Shown: positions 1-9,299 of the stretch, one piece after another
How the letters are laid out: every line of letters starts with the position of its first letter
Position numbering within the stretch: position 1 is the first letter of the stretch
Origin: CBDFKB01 sp965248715
GTDB taxonomy: Bacteria; Pseudomonadota; Alphaproteobacteria; Rhizobiales; Rhizobiaceae
Reading direction: 5' to 3'
DNA length: 64,000 nucleotides
Assembly (NCBI GenBank): GCA_965248715.1
Contig: CBDFKB010000008.1
Span: 806,001-870,000, forward strand
Notes under the pieces: model-generated
What the model saw: the letters and a program-made list of their open reading frames with translations, nothing else
Database searches by the model: none
What the model was told of the DNA's origin: nothing
Program-made: the position numbers and the translations under genes

Positions 1-37
1 ATGCCTGATCATACTAACGCCACAGGGCGGAGACACC

Positions 38-967
38 ATGACCAATCCTTTACCAACGGGCTTTCAATCCCGTTTTGTTGAGACCGGCAAACTCCGGTTT
101 CACGTGGTGGACAATCTCGATAGCGCAAGCACAGCGGCGAAAAAATTGCCGGCAATTCTTCTTCTGCACGGATTTCCCGAATATTGGGGAGCGTGGCTGC
201 ACGTCATGCCGGCGCTCGGTGCGCGCTTGCGGGTGATCGTGCCAGACCAACGCGGTTACAATCTTTCTTCCGCACCACGAGGCGTGAAATCCTACAATAC
301 CAAGCTGCTGGTCGGCGATGCGGAAGGAATTGTCAACCAACTTGTCGGCGGCGAGCCGATTGCCCTTTGCGGCCATGATTGGGGCGCATCGGTTGCTTAT
401 GCCTACGCCATGATGCACCCCGAACGGGTTGCAAAATTGGTGGTTATGAACGGGGTCCACCCGGTAGCGTTTCAAAAGGCGCTGGCCGAAGACCCGGACC
501 AGGCCGAGGCCAGCCAATATATCCATTTTCTGCGCCGCGCCGATGCCGCAGACATGCTTGCTGGCAACAATTACCAGCGGCTGATGGGGATGTTCGAAAA
601 ATTTTCCGCCACCCCTTGGCTCAACGATGAACTACGGCAACGATATATCGATGTCTGGTCCAAGCCCGGTCGGCTCAATGCCATGCTCAACTGGTATCGC
701 GCGAGCCCGATGGCAGTGCCTGAACCAGGCGCCACGGTAGCGCCCAACAAACTACTGCAAGTTGGCCCGCACAAGTACCGGATCACTATGCCGCATCTGC
801 TGGTATGGGGCGAAAATGACCAGGCGCTGCGCCCAAGTGCGCGGGACAATCTGGCGCCGTTCTGCGATGATCTCAGCGTTCAAATCATTGCCGACGCGGA
901 TCATTGGATCCTGCATTCCCATGGCGATATAATCGCCGAACGCATTGCGGAATACGCAACTGGTTAA
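38..967 (+). CDS. Alpha/beta hydrolase, epoxide hydrolase-like
   Basis: A 309-residue cytosolic alpha/beta hydrolase. HGFPEYW at residues 44-50 supplies the oxyanion-hole region. GHDWG at 112-116 places an aspartate nucleophile (D114), and DADHW near the C-terminus supplies the likely catalytic histidine (about H289). An Asp nucleophile is typical of epoxide hydrolases and haloacid or haloalkane dehalogenases rather than esterases, which use Ser. The ATG at 38 follows a GGAG at 29-32. It stands alone, with pncB 160 bp downstream on the same strand. The substrate cannot be read from the sequence; a dehalogenase is the main alternative. Confidence 0.85.
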   Translation: MTNPLPTGFQSRFVETGKLRFHVVDNLDSASTAAKKLPAILLLHGFPEYWGAWLHVMPALGARLRVIVPDQRGYNLSSAPRGVKSYNTKLLVGDAEGIVNQLVGGEPIALCGHDWGASVAYAYAMMHPERVAKLVVMNGVHPVAFQKALAEDPDQAEASQYIHFLRRADAADMLAGNNYQRLMGMFEKFSATPWLNDELRQRYIDVWSKPGRLNAMLNWYRASPMAVPEPGATVAPNKLLQVGPHKYRITMPHLLVWGENDQALRPSARDNLAPFCDDLSVQIIADADHWILHSHGDIIAERIAEYATG

Positions 968-1127
968 TGCGGCAATCATGGCCGAGATACTAAATTATTT
1001 GATGTAGGCAAAACGACGCCTGTAAAGGCAAGCACAAGTTTGCTATCAATTTGGAGCGTGTGCGGAAAACCGCGCAGGAAGATCAACCAGCTAGATACCT
1101 ACACCACTCCATATAGCAGATAGCTTC

Positions 1128-2420
1128 ATGATTGACCTTGCCAAACGGGTTTATGACCATACCTGGAAAATTGATCCGATCGTCCGATCTTTGATCGACA
1201 CGGATTTCTATAAAATGTTGATGGCGCAATCCGTGTTCCGCCACCACCGCGATGTCCGGGTCAAATTCAGCCTCATCAACCGCACCAAATCCATCCGTAT
1301 CGCTGATATGGTCGATGAAGCAGAACTGCGCGAACAACTCGATCACATCCGCACACTACGCCTGTCGCGCGGCGAGAGCACGTGGATGCGCGGCAACATG
1401 TTCTACGGCAAACGGTCGATGTTTCAGCACGATTTCATGGAATGGTTCGAAAATCTGCAATTGCCGGCCTACAAACTCAAAACCGCCGACGGCCAATACG
1501 AACTGACCTTCGAGGGCAAATGGTCTGAGGTAATGATGTGGGAAATTCCTGCACTGGCGGTGATCATGGAGTTGCGCACCCGCGCCGTGCTGCGTCGGAT
1601 GGGGAAATTCGAACTACAAGTGCTGTATGCCCGCGCGATGACCAGGGTTTGGGAAAAAATCGGCAAATTGCGCGATCTTGATGGGTTGAGCGTCGCCGAT
1701 TTCGGCACCCGTCGCCGGCACGGATTTTTGTGGCAGGATTGGTGTGTGCAGGCAATGATCGAGGGGCTGGGCGAGTGCTTTACCGGCACTTCGAACTGTT
1801 TGATCGCCATGCGCCGCGAAGTCGAAGCTATCGGCACCAATGCCCATGAATTACCGATGGTCTATAGCGCGCTGGCCGAAACCGATGCCGAGTTGGCCGA
1901 TGCGCCGTATCGGGTACTCGCCGACTGGCACGAAGAACATGACGGCAATTTGCGTATCATCCTGCCCGATACATATGGCACCAAAGGATTTCTCGAGCAC
2001 GCGCCGGACTGGTTGTCGAAATGGACCGGCATTCGCGTCGATTCCGGCGATCCGGTCGATGGCGGCGAAATGGCTATCGATTGGTGGAAATCGCGCGGCC
2101 AGGACCCACGCGAAAAACTAATTATTTTCTCTGACGGATTGGATGTGGATAAGATCATCCGCCTTCACCGCCATTTCGAGGGCAGGGCGCGGGTTGGTTT
2201 CGGTTGGGGAACGTTGCTGACCAATGATTTTCGCGGCATGGCCGACGATGGTGCGCTCGATCCGTTCTCGCTGGTTTGCAAAGCGGTGGAGGCCAATGGT
2301 CGGCCAACAGTCAAACTGTCGGATAATTCACGCAAAGCGTTGGGGCCGGTCGATGAAGTCGAGCGCTACAAGCAGGTGTTTGGGATTGGAAAACAGGCGG
2401 AAATGGAAGTGCTGGTGTAA
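1128..2420 (+). CDS. pncB: Nicotinate phosphoribosyltransferase
   Basis: A 430-residue enzyme of the NAD salvage pathway. It converts nicotinate and PRPP to nicotinate mononucleotide, with ATP hydrolysis. Family landmarks are TDFYKMLMAQ near the N-terminus, the GTRRRHGF segment around residues 193-201 (its histidine lies in the region phosphorylated in this family), GTSN just after it and RVDSGDP around residue 305. Length matches proteobacterial PncB. The ATG at 1128 has only a weak ribosome binding site. The gene converges on the amidase gene, with a 33-bp gap and no clear terminator. Confidence 0.95.
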   Translation: MIDLAKRVYDHTWKIDPIVRSLIDTDFYKMLMAQSVFRHHRDVRVKFSLINRTKSIRIADMVDEAELREQLDHIRTLRLSRGESTWMRGNMFYGKRSMFQHDFMEWFENLQLPAYKLKTADGQYELTFEGKWSEVMMWEIPALAVIMELRTRAVLRRMGKFELQVLYARAMTRVWEKIGKLRDLDGLSVADFGTRRRHGFLWQDWCVQAMIEGLGECFTGTSNCLIAMRREVEAIGTNAHELPMVYSALAETDAELADAPYRVLADWHEEHDGNLRIILPDTYGTKGFLEHAPDWLSKWTGIRVDSGDPVDGGEMAIDWWKSRGQDPREKLIIFSDGLDVDKIIRLHRHFEGRARVGFGWGTLLTNDFRGMADDGALDPFSLVCKAVEANGRPTVKLSDNSRKALGPVDEVERYKQVFGIGKQAEMEVLV

Positions 2421-2453
2421 CGACTTGTTCGATCTCTTGGGTGACAAATTTGC

Positions 2454-3878
2454 TCATCTGTGCTCGCGGCACCACAACGTTTCGGCGAGAATGCCAGCCC
2501 GGGCCTCGATTACTTCGGCTGCCCGCAGGCACAAATCCTCGCGGTAGCGTGAGCCAATTAATTGCACCCCACACGGAGTGTCGTTGACCAGGCCAGTCGG
2601 CACCGAGGCAATCGGCAGGCCCAATACGTTTAATGCGGTGATGAAACGAATTTGCCGGAAAAAGATCTCATAGGGCGCATTTTCATCGGCAATATCAGCC
2701 CTTGGCCCAGGCACCGGCATGGTGCTGGCCGGGGCTAAGACCAGCGGATAGGTTTGGTGAAATATCAACCATTGACGCAACATTGCATTGCGTTCGGCGC
2801 AAGCGCGCATGAAACCATCGATGGTCGGTTCATCGGTAAAGCGTTTAAAGCCGTTCCACACCTGTTTGAAATCCTCGCTGGCAACGGCAAACATGCCGTC
2901 CTCTTGTAGGGTGCGCATTTCGGCCAAAACAGTTTCGCCCCATAATTGCCAAACCCGGTCGATGTCAGGCACTTCGGCCTCAACTAGTTTGTACCCGGCA
3001 TCGTCGAGCCAACCGGCGGCCTTATCGATTTCGGCAATGACTTTGGGGTCACAGGCCATATCGTCAGGCACTTTCGCCACCGCCACCATGGTCGGCTGTT
3101 CGCTGTCGGCAAAGGTGAGCGGCGCCGGCACCCAATTGGGGTCACGGGCGTCAAAGGCACTCATTACCTCAAGGGCAAGTCGAACATCGGCAACAGTGCG
3201 CGCAAGCGGACCCTGGACCGAATAGAGTTGCGCCATATAGGGTCTCTCCGAAGTCAGGGACGGATTGAACGCCGGAACCCTGCCAAGGGTCGGTTTGACC
3301 GTGGCTACCCCGTTGCAATAGGCTGGCCACCTGAGCGAGCCGCCGATATCATTGCCATGGCCGATGGTGCCGATACCAAGTGCTACCGCTGAACCGGCAC
3401 CGCCTGACGAGCCGCCACAGGTGATATCGTCGCTCCAGGGGTTTAACGTCAGGCCGTGCAAGGGGTTGTCGGTAAACCCGCGCATGGAAAATTCCGGTGT
3501 GTTGGTCTGACCAAGAAATACTGCGCCGGCCTTTCGTAAATTGGCAATTACCGGCGCGTCGGCTGGAGCGATCACATCTTTGAGCGCCGGCACCCCGTTG
3601 GGATTGGGTTTGCCGGCATAGTCGGTATTTTGTTTCACAGTTACCGGTACGCCGTGCAGCGGGCCGAGCACAGCACCAGCGTTGACGGCGCTATCGCAGG
3701 CGCGGGCCTGTTCCATCGCTTCGTCGCCCATATCGAGAACCACCGCGTTAACCCCCGGATTGGCCTCGCGCATACGTTTCACATGGGCGGCGGTCACCTG
3801 TTGGCTTGTGGCCGCGTGATTTTTGATTGCCGCAGCGGTTTCCACCGCGGTCCATTGCCAAATCGGCCTATCGCTCAT
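2454..3878 (-). CDS. Amidase (amidase signature family)
   Basis: A 474-residue amidase-signature hydrolase that cleaves an amide to acid and ammonia; the substrate is unknown. The Ser-cisSer-Lys triad is visible: K82 in PVTVKQN, S157 in GGSSGG, and nucleophile S181 in GNDIGGS followed by LRWPA. The open frame continues upstream to 3989, but that would run through the tRNA-Gln gene. The ATG at 3878 (protein starting MSDRPIWQW) is therefore preferred and gives a normal family length. It lies about 80 bp downstream of the tRNA on the same strand. Confidence 0.9.
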   Translation of the reverse strand: MSDRPIWQWTAVETAAAIKNHAATSQQVTAAHVKRMREANPGVNAVVLDMGDEAMEQARACDSAVNAGAVLGPLHGVPVTVKQNTDYAGKPNPNGVPALKDVIAPADAPVIANLRKAGAVFLGQTNTPEFSMRGFTDNPLHGLTLNPWSDDITCGGSSGGAGSAVALGIGTIGHGNDIGGSLRWPAYCNGVATVKPTLGRVPAFNPSLTSERPYMAQLYSVQGPLARTVADVRLALEVMSAFDARDPNWVPAPLTFADSEQPTMVAVAKVPDDMACDPKVIAEIDKAAGWLDDAGYKLVEAEVPDIDRVWQLWGETVLAEMRTLQEDGMFAVASEDFKQVWNGFKRFTDEPTIDGFMRACAERNAMLRQWLIFHQTYPLVLAPASTMPVPGPRADIADENAPYEIFFRQIRFITALNVLGLPIASVPTGLVNDTPCGVQLIGSRYREDLCLRAAEVIEARAGILAETLWCREHR

Positions 3879-3957
3879 GTTTTGGGCTCCCGCTGAAGAG
3901 TGAAACCTATGTGTAACCCGGTTTATCGGCGCGCGGAAAGGTGTGGGTGCGGGAAAC

Positions 3958-4032
<75 letters not shown>

Positions 4033-4188
4033 GCGGACCGATCATTAACCGGCAAGGCACCCCTATAACGCCAACAAATTGCCGCTGCAACCGGCAAGAT
4101 ATTTCATTTGCAGCGGGAATTGACTATGTTCGGCGGGCAAGCTGTCTTTCGATACAGCAGACTGGGAACCAATAGAAAGCGTGATGCG

Positions 4189-4389
4189 ATGGCAGACCGG
4201 AAATTCGCCCCTACCCGTGACCGCCGTGATGTGGGCAAGGTGGTATTCCTAATGGAGAAAATGGCATTGTCGCGGGAACTGAGTTCGTGTTGTATCGGCG
4301 TCGAGGCCAATTTGGAGACCCAAGCCGGTTCCGCGACCCTGGAAACTTATCTGGCGCGGCTGGAAAATAGCAAAAAAGTCCGCGATTGA
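4189..4389 (+). CDS. Small hypothetical protein
   Basis: A possible 66-residue protein starting at the ATG at 4189, rich in Arg, Lys and Glu. It contains a CC pair and has no membrane segment or recognised domain. It lies between two tRNA genes. The frame could also open at 4108, but the first 27 codons look unlike coding sequence. It is not recognised, and the only evidence is an uninterrupted frame in an otherwise empty interval. Confidence 0.3.
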   Translation: MADRKFAPTRDRRDVGKVVFLMEKMALSRELSSCCIGVEANLETQAGSATLETYLARLENSKKVRD

Positions 4390-4515
4390 ATAAAGCCAGA
4401 CCCGGCCGGCTTTCAGCTTGGTGTGAACCGACGCAAATATGGCCCGATGTGAAGATCGTTGGCCTTGACAGCGCCGATTAGACAATGCCAACAACATCTT
4501 TCCGTCAATTGACTA

Positions 4516-4592
4516 CGGAGTGTGGCGCAGCCTGGTAGCGCACCTCGTTCGGGACGAGGGGGTCGCAGGTTCGAATCCTGCCACTCCGACCA
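4516..4592 (+). tRNA. tRNA-Pro (anticodon CGG)
   Basis: A complete 77-nt cloverleaf with CCA encoded: acceptor CGGAGTG pairing with CACTCCG, D-arm containing CCTGGTAG, anticodon stem CCTCG/CGAGG around loop TTCGGGA (anticodon CGG), and T-arm GCAGGTTCGAATCCTGC. Confidence 0.97.
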
Positions 4593-4654
4593 ATGATTTC
4601 AAGGGCTTATTCCCGATATTTTTTGTAAATCATAACTTACCTGCCCGTGGGTGA

Positions 4655-5623
4655 TCAGCCAGTGCGGCCGCGCTTTCTAGTTTTCGTCGGCGGTTCGGAG
4701 AATTGGTGCCGCCAGGCGCGTGAAAATGCCGGCAGGGAGCCGAACCCGCACGCCAGCGCAATATCCAGCATCGGCATACGGGTTTCGATCAACAGCCGCA
4801 TCGCCTTGTTAAAACGCACCCGACGATAAAATCGGCCAGGCAGTTCGCCGGTACCGGCCTTAAACAGATCCTGCAATTTGCGAGCGCTGACCCCGACCTT
4901 CTTGGCGATCAGGGCGATCGGCAACGCCGCCTCGGTGGCGTTTTCCATGATCGCGATCGCCGAGGAAACCCGCGGATCGTCGGCAGGTGAGGTCCGGTAT
5001 CGGCCGGCAAGCTGCGGTTCGCTGGAATGGCCGGCGCCGCGATAAATAAATTGGTCGGAGACTTCCAGCGCCATCGCATGTCCTTCGCGCGAACGAATCA
5101 ATTCCAGCATCAAATCGAAGGTTGGCGATGCGCCAGCGGCGGTGACCCGGTTGCGGTCAATCACGAACCGCTCCGGCACCGCTTCGATTGCGTCATAGCG
5201 TCCAGCCAGTTCGTCGAATTCCTCCCAATGGGTGGTGGCGCGGTAACCGTTTAATAGACCGGCCCGGGCAAGTAACAAGGTGCCGGATTCGATGCCGGCG
5301 ATCAGGGTCCGTGCCCGTGCCGCGCGGGCGAGACCGGCCGCAATCGATTTCGGCGCATTGGCGAGCGCGAAATAGCTGGCGACAACAAACAATGGCGCCC
5401 GCGAGCGGTTTGGCTCGAAGCGGTGAGAAACCGGAACCGGAATGTTGGAAGCGGTGGCGACCGGCGCGCCGGACAAAGATGCAACCGTCCAACGATAGCG
5501 CGGCTGCCCGGCGATGCGGTTGGCTGAGCGTAGCGGCTCGATGATCGATGCCAGCAGCATCAGGGTCGATCCGTCGATCATCAGGATTTCGATATCGAGG
5601 GGGTCATCGTCGGCTTGAAACAT
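4655..5623 (-). CDS. cdhR: GlxA/AraC-family regulator, likely carnitine-responsive (CdhR-like)
   Basis: A 322-residue transcription factor. The N-terminal part (about residues 1-190) is the DJ-1/PfpI-like amidotransferase fold of GlxA regulators. The C-terminal 100 residues are an AraC double helix-turn-helix (segment KKVGVSARKLQDLF, then a second HTH ending in FGSLPAFSRAW). It is divergent from the carnitine operon, with a 106-bp gap. In Pseudomonas, CdhR and GbdR of this family activate carnitine and betaine genes in response to their substrates. The carnitine role here is inferred from position. A TTG at 5665 could extend the frame; the ATG at 5623 gives the usual family length. Confidence 0.8.
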   Translation of the reverse strand: MFQADDDPLDIEILMIDGSTLMLLASIIEPLRSANRIAGQPRYRWTVASLSGAPVATASNIPVPVSHRFEPNRSRAPLFVVASYFALANAPKSIAAGLARAARARTLIAGIESGTLLLARAGLLNGYRATTHWEEFDELAGRYDAIEAVPERFVIDRNRVTAAGASPTFDLMLELIRSREGHAMALEVSDQFIYRGAGHSSEPQLAGRYRTSPADDPRVSSAIAIMENATEAALPIALIAKKVGVSARKLQDLFKAGTGELPGRFYRRVRFNKAMRLLIETRMPMLDIALACGFGSLPAFSRAWRHQFSEPPTKTRKRGRTG

Positions 5624-5629
5624 GATGAT

Positions 5630-5659
5630 TTCCGATAATGCAAAATTTGCTTCCGATAA
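5630..5659. promoter_or_regulatory. Candidate operator: two TTCCGATAA direct repeats
   Basis: TTCCGATAA occurs at 5630-5638 and again at 5651-5659 in the same orientation, 21 bp apart start to start (two helical turns). This lies in the divergent interval between the AraC-type regulator and the carnitine operon. Direct repeats at this spacing fit how AraC-family dimers bind DNA. The first copy is 7 bp from the regulator's start codon, which would allow autoregulation. It is inferred from sequence only. Confidence 0.45.
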
Positions 5660-5729
5660 AGACAATCATTGCTTGAAAAAATCGTCAAGTCTGGTGTCTT
5701 CAAAACCAACCCAGCGGGAAGTCAGCACC

Positions 5730-6629
5730 ATGCCCCTTACAGCAAACCGGGAAGTCTTCATCACATGCGCTGTGACCGGCTCAGGGGCGACCCAAGACCG
5801 TAGTCCGCACGTACCACGCTCGCCGCAACAAATTGCCGCCAGCGCGATCGATGCCGCCAAAGCCGGCGCGGCGATCGTGCACTGCCATGTGCGCGACCCG
5901 GAGACCGGTGCGCCGAGCCGCAATCTCGATTATTTCCACCAAGTGAGCGACCTGATCCGTAGCGCCGATGTCGATGTGGTTCTCAACCTGACCGCCGGCA
6001 TGGGCGGCGATTTGGTGCTTGGCGGCACCGAAAAACCGCTGCCGCCAGGCCCCGGCACTGATCTGGCCAGCGCCGAAGAACGCATGGAACATGTGCGCCA
6101 ATGCCTGCCGGAGATCTGTACGCTTGACTGCGGCACGATGAATTTCGCTGAAGCCGATTATGTGATGACCAACACGCCGAGCATGTTGCGCACCATGGGC
6201 GCGATGATGACCGAACTTGGCGTCAAACCGGAGATCGAAGCGTTTGATACCGGCCATTTGTGGTTCGCCAAGCAATTGGTGGCCGAAGGGGTGTTGAAAG
6301 AAAACGCCCTGGTGCAATTGTGCATGGGGGTGCCGTGGGGTGCGCCAGACGATCTCAACACCTTCATGGCAATGGTCAATAATGTGCCGGATACCTGGAC
6401 CTGGTCAGGATTTTCGCTTGGTCGCAATCAGATGCCCTACGTGGCCGCCGCAGTGCTGGCTGGCGGTAATGTGCGGGTCGGTCTGGAAGACAATTTGATG
6501 CTGGAAAAAGGCGTGCTGGCCAGCAACGCGCAATTGGTTGAGCGCGCGGTCACCATCATCGAAAACATGGGATCGCGGGTAATCAGCGCCGCGCAGACCC
6601 GGCAAAAACTGGGCATCAAGGCACGGTAG
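5730..6629 (+). CDS. cdhC: Beta-keto acid cleavage enzyme, likely 3-dehydrocarnitine:acetyl-CoA trimethylamine transferase
   Basis: A 299-residue zinc enzyme of the BKACE family. Metal ligands are visible as HCHVRD (H51 and H53) and the later glutamate in RVGLEDNL. CdhC enzymes react 3-dehydrocarnitine with acetyl-CoA to give betainyl-CoA and acetoacetate. This assignment rests on the family plus the next gene, a fused carnitine dehydrogenase/thioesterase. The frame opens earlier at 5622, but the ATG at 5730 (protein MPLTANREVF), preceded by GGGAA, gives the family length and leaves the divergent promoter free. It is the first gene of the operon. Confidence 0.85.
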   Translation: MPLTANREVFITCAVTGSGATQDRSPHVPRSPQQIAASAIDAAKAGAAIVHCHVRDPETGAPSRNLDYFHQVSDLIRSADVDVVLNLTAGMGGDLVLGGTEKPLPPGPGTDLASAEERMEHVRQCLPEICTLDCGTMNFAEADYVMTNTPSMLRTMGAMMTELGVKPEIEAFDTGHLWFAKQLVAEGVLKENALVQLCMGVPWGAPDDLNTFMAMVNNVPDTWTWSGFSLGRNQMPYVAAAVLAGGNVRVGLEDNLMLEKGVLASNAQLVERAVTIIENMGSRVISAAQTRQKLGIKAR

Positions 6630-6642
6630 TTGGACAGCAGTG

Positions 6643-8124
6643 ATGCACAATATGAAAATCGTTTGTGTCGGCGGCGGGGTGATCGGCGGTGGTTGGGCCG
6701 CCCGGTTCGCACTCAACGGCCATGATGTCACGGTCTGCGATCTGGACCCGGAAGCCGGGCGCAAGATCAACCAAGTGCTGGAAAACGCGCGCCTAAGCTA
6801 CCCGCAACTCTATACTACCCCACTGCCCACCCCCGGAACCCTAAGCATTACCGCAGATTTGGCGCAAGCGGTTGCTGGCGCCGGATTGATCATCGAAAGC
6901 GTGCCGGAGCGCTTAGAACTCAAGCACCGGGTCTATGCCGCGATCGAGGCGGCGGCGCCTGATGACGCGATCATCGGTTCGTCGACTTCCGGCTTTAAGC
7001 CCTCGCAATTGCGCCAAAGCGCGGCGCGGCCGCAAAACATTATCGTCACCCATCCCTTCAACCCGGTCTATCTTTTGCCGTTGGTCGAATTGGTTGGGGT
7101 TGAGGAAGCCAAGGGGGCCATTGAAAAAGCCCGAACCCTGCTGGAGGCAGTGGGTATGAAGCCATTGGTGGTGCGCAAGGAGATCGACGCCCACATCGCC
7201 GACCGACTATTGGAAGCGGTGTGGCGTGAAGGCTTGTGGCTGATCAAGGACGACATTGCCACCACCGCGGAAATCGACGATGCGATCCGCTATGGTTTCG
7301 GGCTTAGATGGGCGCAAATGGGCCTGTTCGAAACCTACCGGGTGGCTGGTGGCGAGGATGGCATGGCTCATTTCATCGCCCAGTTCGGTCCGACGCTGAC
7401 CTGGCCTTGGACCAAATTGATGGACGTGCCGGAACTCGACGATGACCTCACCAAGAAAATAGCCGATCAGTCCGACGCCCAGTCGGGCCAGCATTCGATC
7501 CGTGAACTGGAACGGATTCGCGACCGCAATCTGGTCGGCATATTGCAGGTGTTGAAAGGCAATGATTGGGGCGCCGGCGAAACCGTCAATCGGCACGAGG
7601 AACGGCTCAACGCCTATTGGAGCGACCGCGAAAAGGGGCAAACTCACGATTATTCGCAACCTTTGCGTTTGGTTGATACCACCGTGCATCCGTCATGGAC
7701 CGACTATAATGGCCACATGACCGAGTCGCGCTACCTCTACATGTTCTCGCTAACCTCGGATGCTTTCCTGCGCTTCATCGGGTCTGATGCCGACTATGTA
7801 GCCAGCGGATTTAGCTATTATTCGGTCGAGACCCACATCATGCATCGCAACGAAGTGCGCGGCGACAAACCGATCTACGGCACCCTGCAACTGGTCGGTG
7901 CCGACGAAAAGCGGCTGCACATCTTCATGTGCATTCATCACGGTGAAAGCGACGAATTGCTGGCATCGGGCGAGCAGATTTTGCTGCACGTCGACATCAA
8001 TCGCAACAAAGCGTGTGCCGCCGCCAATCATATCCAAAGCAAATTTGAACCGGTCCTGGTCGGGCACAGCCAATTGCCCGTGCCCGACGTGGTCGGCCGT
8101 CATGTCGGCCAAAGGAGGAATTGA
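6643..8124 (+). CDS. cdhA: Fused L-carnitine dehydrogenase / betainyl-CoA thioesterase
   Basis: A 493-residue two-domain enzyme. Residues 1-320 are a 3-hydroxyacyl-CoA dehydrogenase-like NAD enzyme with the Rossmann loop GGGVIGGGW and the HPFNP motif, as in L-carnitine dehydrogenase. After a linker, residues 345-480 form a hot-dog thioesterase with DYNGHMTESRY, matching stand-alone CdhB betainyl-CoA thioesterases. One protein would therefore catalyse the first and third steps of carnitine oxidation, with the upstream cleavage enzyme between them. Fusions of this kind are known in rhizobia. It starts 13 bp after the upstream stop. GTG 6640 and ATG 6652 are alternative starts. Confidence 0.85.
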   Translation: MHNMKIVCVGGGVIGGGWAARFALNGHDVTVCDLDPEAGRKINQVLENARLSYPQLYTTPLPTPGTLSITADLAQAVAGAGLIIESVPERLELKHRVYAAIEAAAPDDAIIGSSTSGFKPSQLRQSAARPQNIIVTHPFNPVYLLPLVELVGVEEAKGAIEKARTLLEAVGMKPLVVRKEIDAHIADRLLEAVWREGLWLIKDDIATTAEIDDAIRYGFGLRWAQMGLFETYRVAGGEDGMAHFIAQFGPTLTWPWTKLMDVPELDDDLTKKIADQSDAQSGQHSIRELERIRDRNLVGILQVLKGNDWGAGETVNRHEERLNAYWSDREKGQTHDYSQPLRLVDTTVHPSWTDYNGHMTESRYLYMFSLTSDAFLRFIGSDADYVASGFSYYSVETHIMHRNEVRGDKPIYGTLQLVGADEKRLHIFMCIHHGESDELLASGEQILLHVDINRNKACAAANHIQSKFEPVLVGHSQLPVPDVVGRHVGQRRN

Positions 8125-8125
8125 C

Positions 8126-9289
8126 GTGGATTTTGGCTTGAGCGAAGAGCAGCGGCTGATCATCGATACCACGCGCAAATTCGTCGAAACCGAACTTTAT
8201 CCGCACGAAGCGGAAGTCGAGCGCACCGGCGAACTTCGCACCGATCTTTACCAGGAACTGAAGGCCAAGGCGATCGCCGCTGGCCTCTACGCCGCCAACA
8301 TGCCGCAAGAAGTTGGCGGCGGTGGGCTCGATACCCTGAGTTGGGTGCTGTACGAAAAGGAACTCGGCCGCGCCAATTATGCGCTGCATTGGAACTGTGT
8401 ATTTCGCCCGTCGAACATTTTGATGGCGTGCAACGAAGAGCAGCGCCAGCGTTACACCTTACCTTGCGTGCGCGGCGAGCGGGTAGACTGCATGGCAATG
8501 ACCGAGCCCGGCGCCGGTTCCGACCTGCGTGGCATGAAGACCAGCGCGGTGCGCGACGGCGATGATTGGGTGATCAACGGCACCAAGCATTTTATCAGCC
8601 ATGCCGATATCGCCGATTTCGTGATCGTCTATGCGGCGAGCGGTGAGGAGGATACCCAACACGGCAAGAAGAAACTGATTACTTCGTTTTTGGTCGATAT
8701 GGGCCATCCAGGTTTTTCGGTGCGCGAAGGCTACAACAATGTTTCCCACCGCGGTTTTAAGAATTGCGTGCTGGAATTTGATGACTGCCGGATTTCCGAC
8801 GCCCAACGCCTCGGCGAGGTGCACAAGGGGTTTGATGTTGCCAATGATTGGCTCGGCGCCACCCGGTTGCAGGTTGCCGCCACCTGTCTTGGTCGCGCTG
8901 AGCGGGCATTGGCTTTGGCGCTTAATTGGGCGGCCAGCCGCGAGCAGTTCGGGCAAAGGATCGGCAAGTTTCAAGGGGTATCGTTCAAGCTTGCCGACAT
9001 GGCGCTGGAGCTAAATGCAGCCGAATTGCTGACTTTGCAAGCGGCGTGGAAATACGACCAAGGCACGGTCACCGACGGCGACATGGCGATGGCGAAACTC
9101 AAAGCGAGCGAAGTGTTGGCGATGATCGCCGACGAGGCAATCCAAATTCATGGCGGCATGGGGCTGATGGACGAACTGCCGCTGGAGCGCATTTGGCGCG
9201 ACGCCCGCATCGAACGCATCTGGGAGGGAACCTCGGAAATTCAGCGCCATATCATCAGCCGTGAAATGCTGCGCGAGCTGGGAGCGTAA
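8126..9289 (+). CDS. Acyl-CoA dehydrogenase, probably for gamma-butyrobetainyl-CoA or crotonobetainyl-CoA
   Basis: A 387-residue FAD acyl-CoA dehydrogenase. It has the MTEPGAGSD flavin/substrate segment, a REQFGQRIGKFQ segment, the C-terminal IHGGMGLMDELPLERIWRD segment and the IWEGTSEIQRHIISR tail. The start is the GTG at 8126, 7 bp after a strong AGGAGG at 8113-8118 and one base after the upstream stop. An open extension back to 7898 only overlaps the upstream gene. In this operon the natural substrate would be a betaine-type CoA ester (the role of CaiA or agrobacterial BcoB). That role is inferred from context. Confidence 0.85.
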   Translation: MDFGLSEEQRLIIDTTRKFVETELYPHEAEVERTGELRTDLYQELKAKAIAAGLYAANMPQEVGGGGLDTLSWVLYEKELGRANYALHWNCVFRPSNILMACNEEQRQRYTLPCVRGERVDCMAMTEPGAGSDLRGMKTSAVRDGDDWVINGTKHFISHADIADFVIVYAASGEEDTQHGKKKLITSFLVDMGHPGFSVREGYNNVSHRGFKNCVLEFDDCRISDAQRLGEVHKGFDVANDWLGATRLQVAATCLGRAERALALALNWAASREQFGQRIGKFQGVSFKLADMALELNAAELLTLQAAWKYDQGTVTDGDMAMAKLKASEVLAMIADEAIQIHGGMGLMDELPLERIWRDARIERIWEGTSEIQRHIISREMLRELGA

Positions 9290-9299
9290 GGGCCCAACG

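Noticed and set aside
7898..8125. N-terminal extension of the acyl-CoA dehydrogenase
   Set aside because: It only overlaps the carnitine dehydrogenase/thioesterase gene in another frame; a strong ribosome binding site precedes the GTG at 8126.
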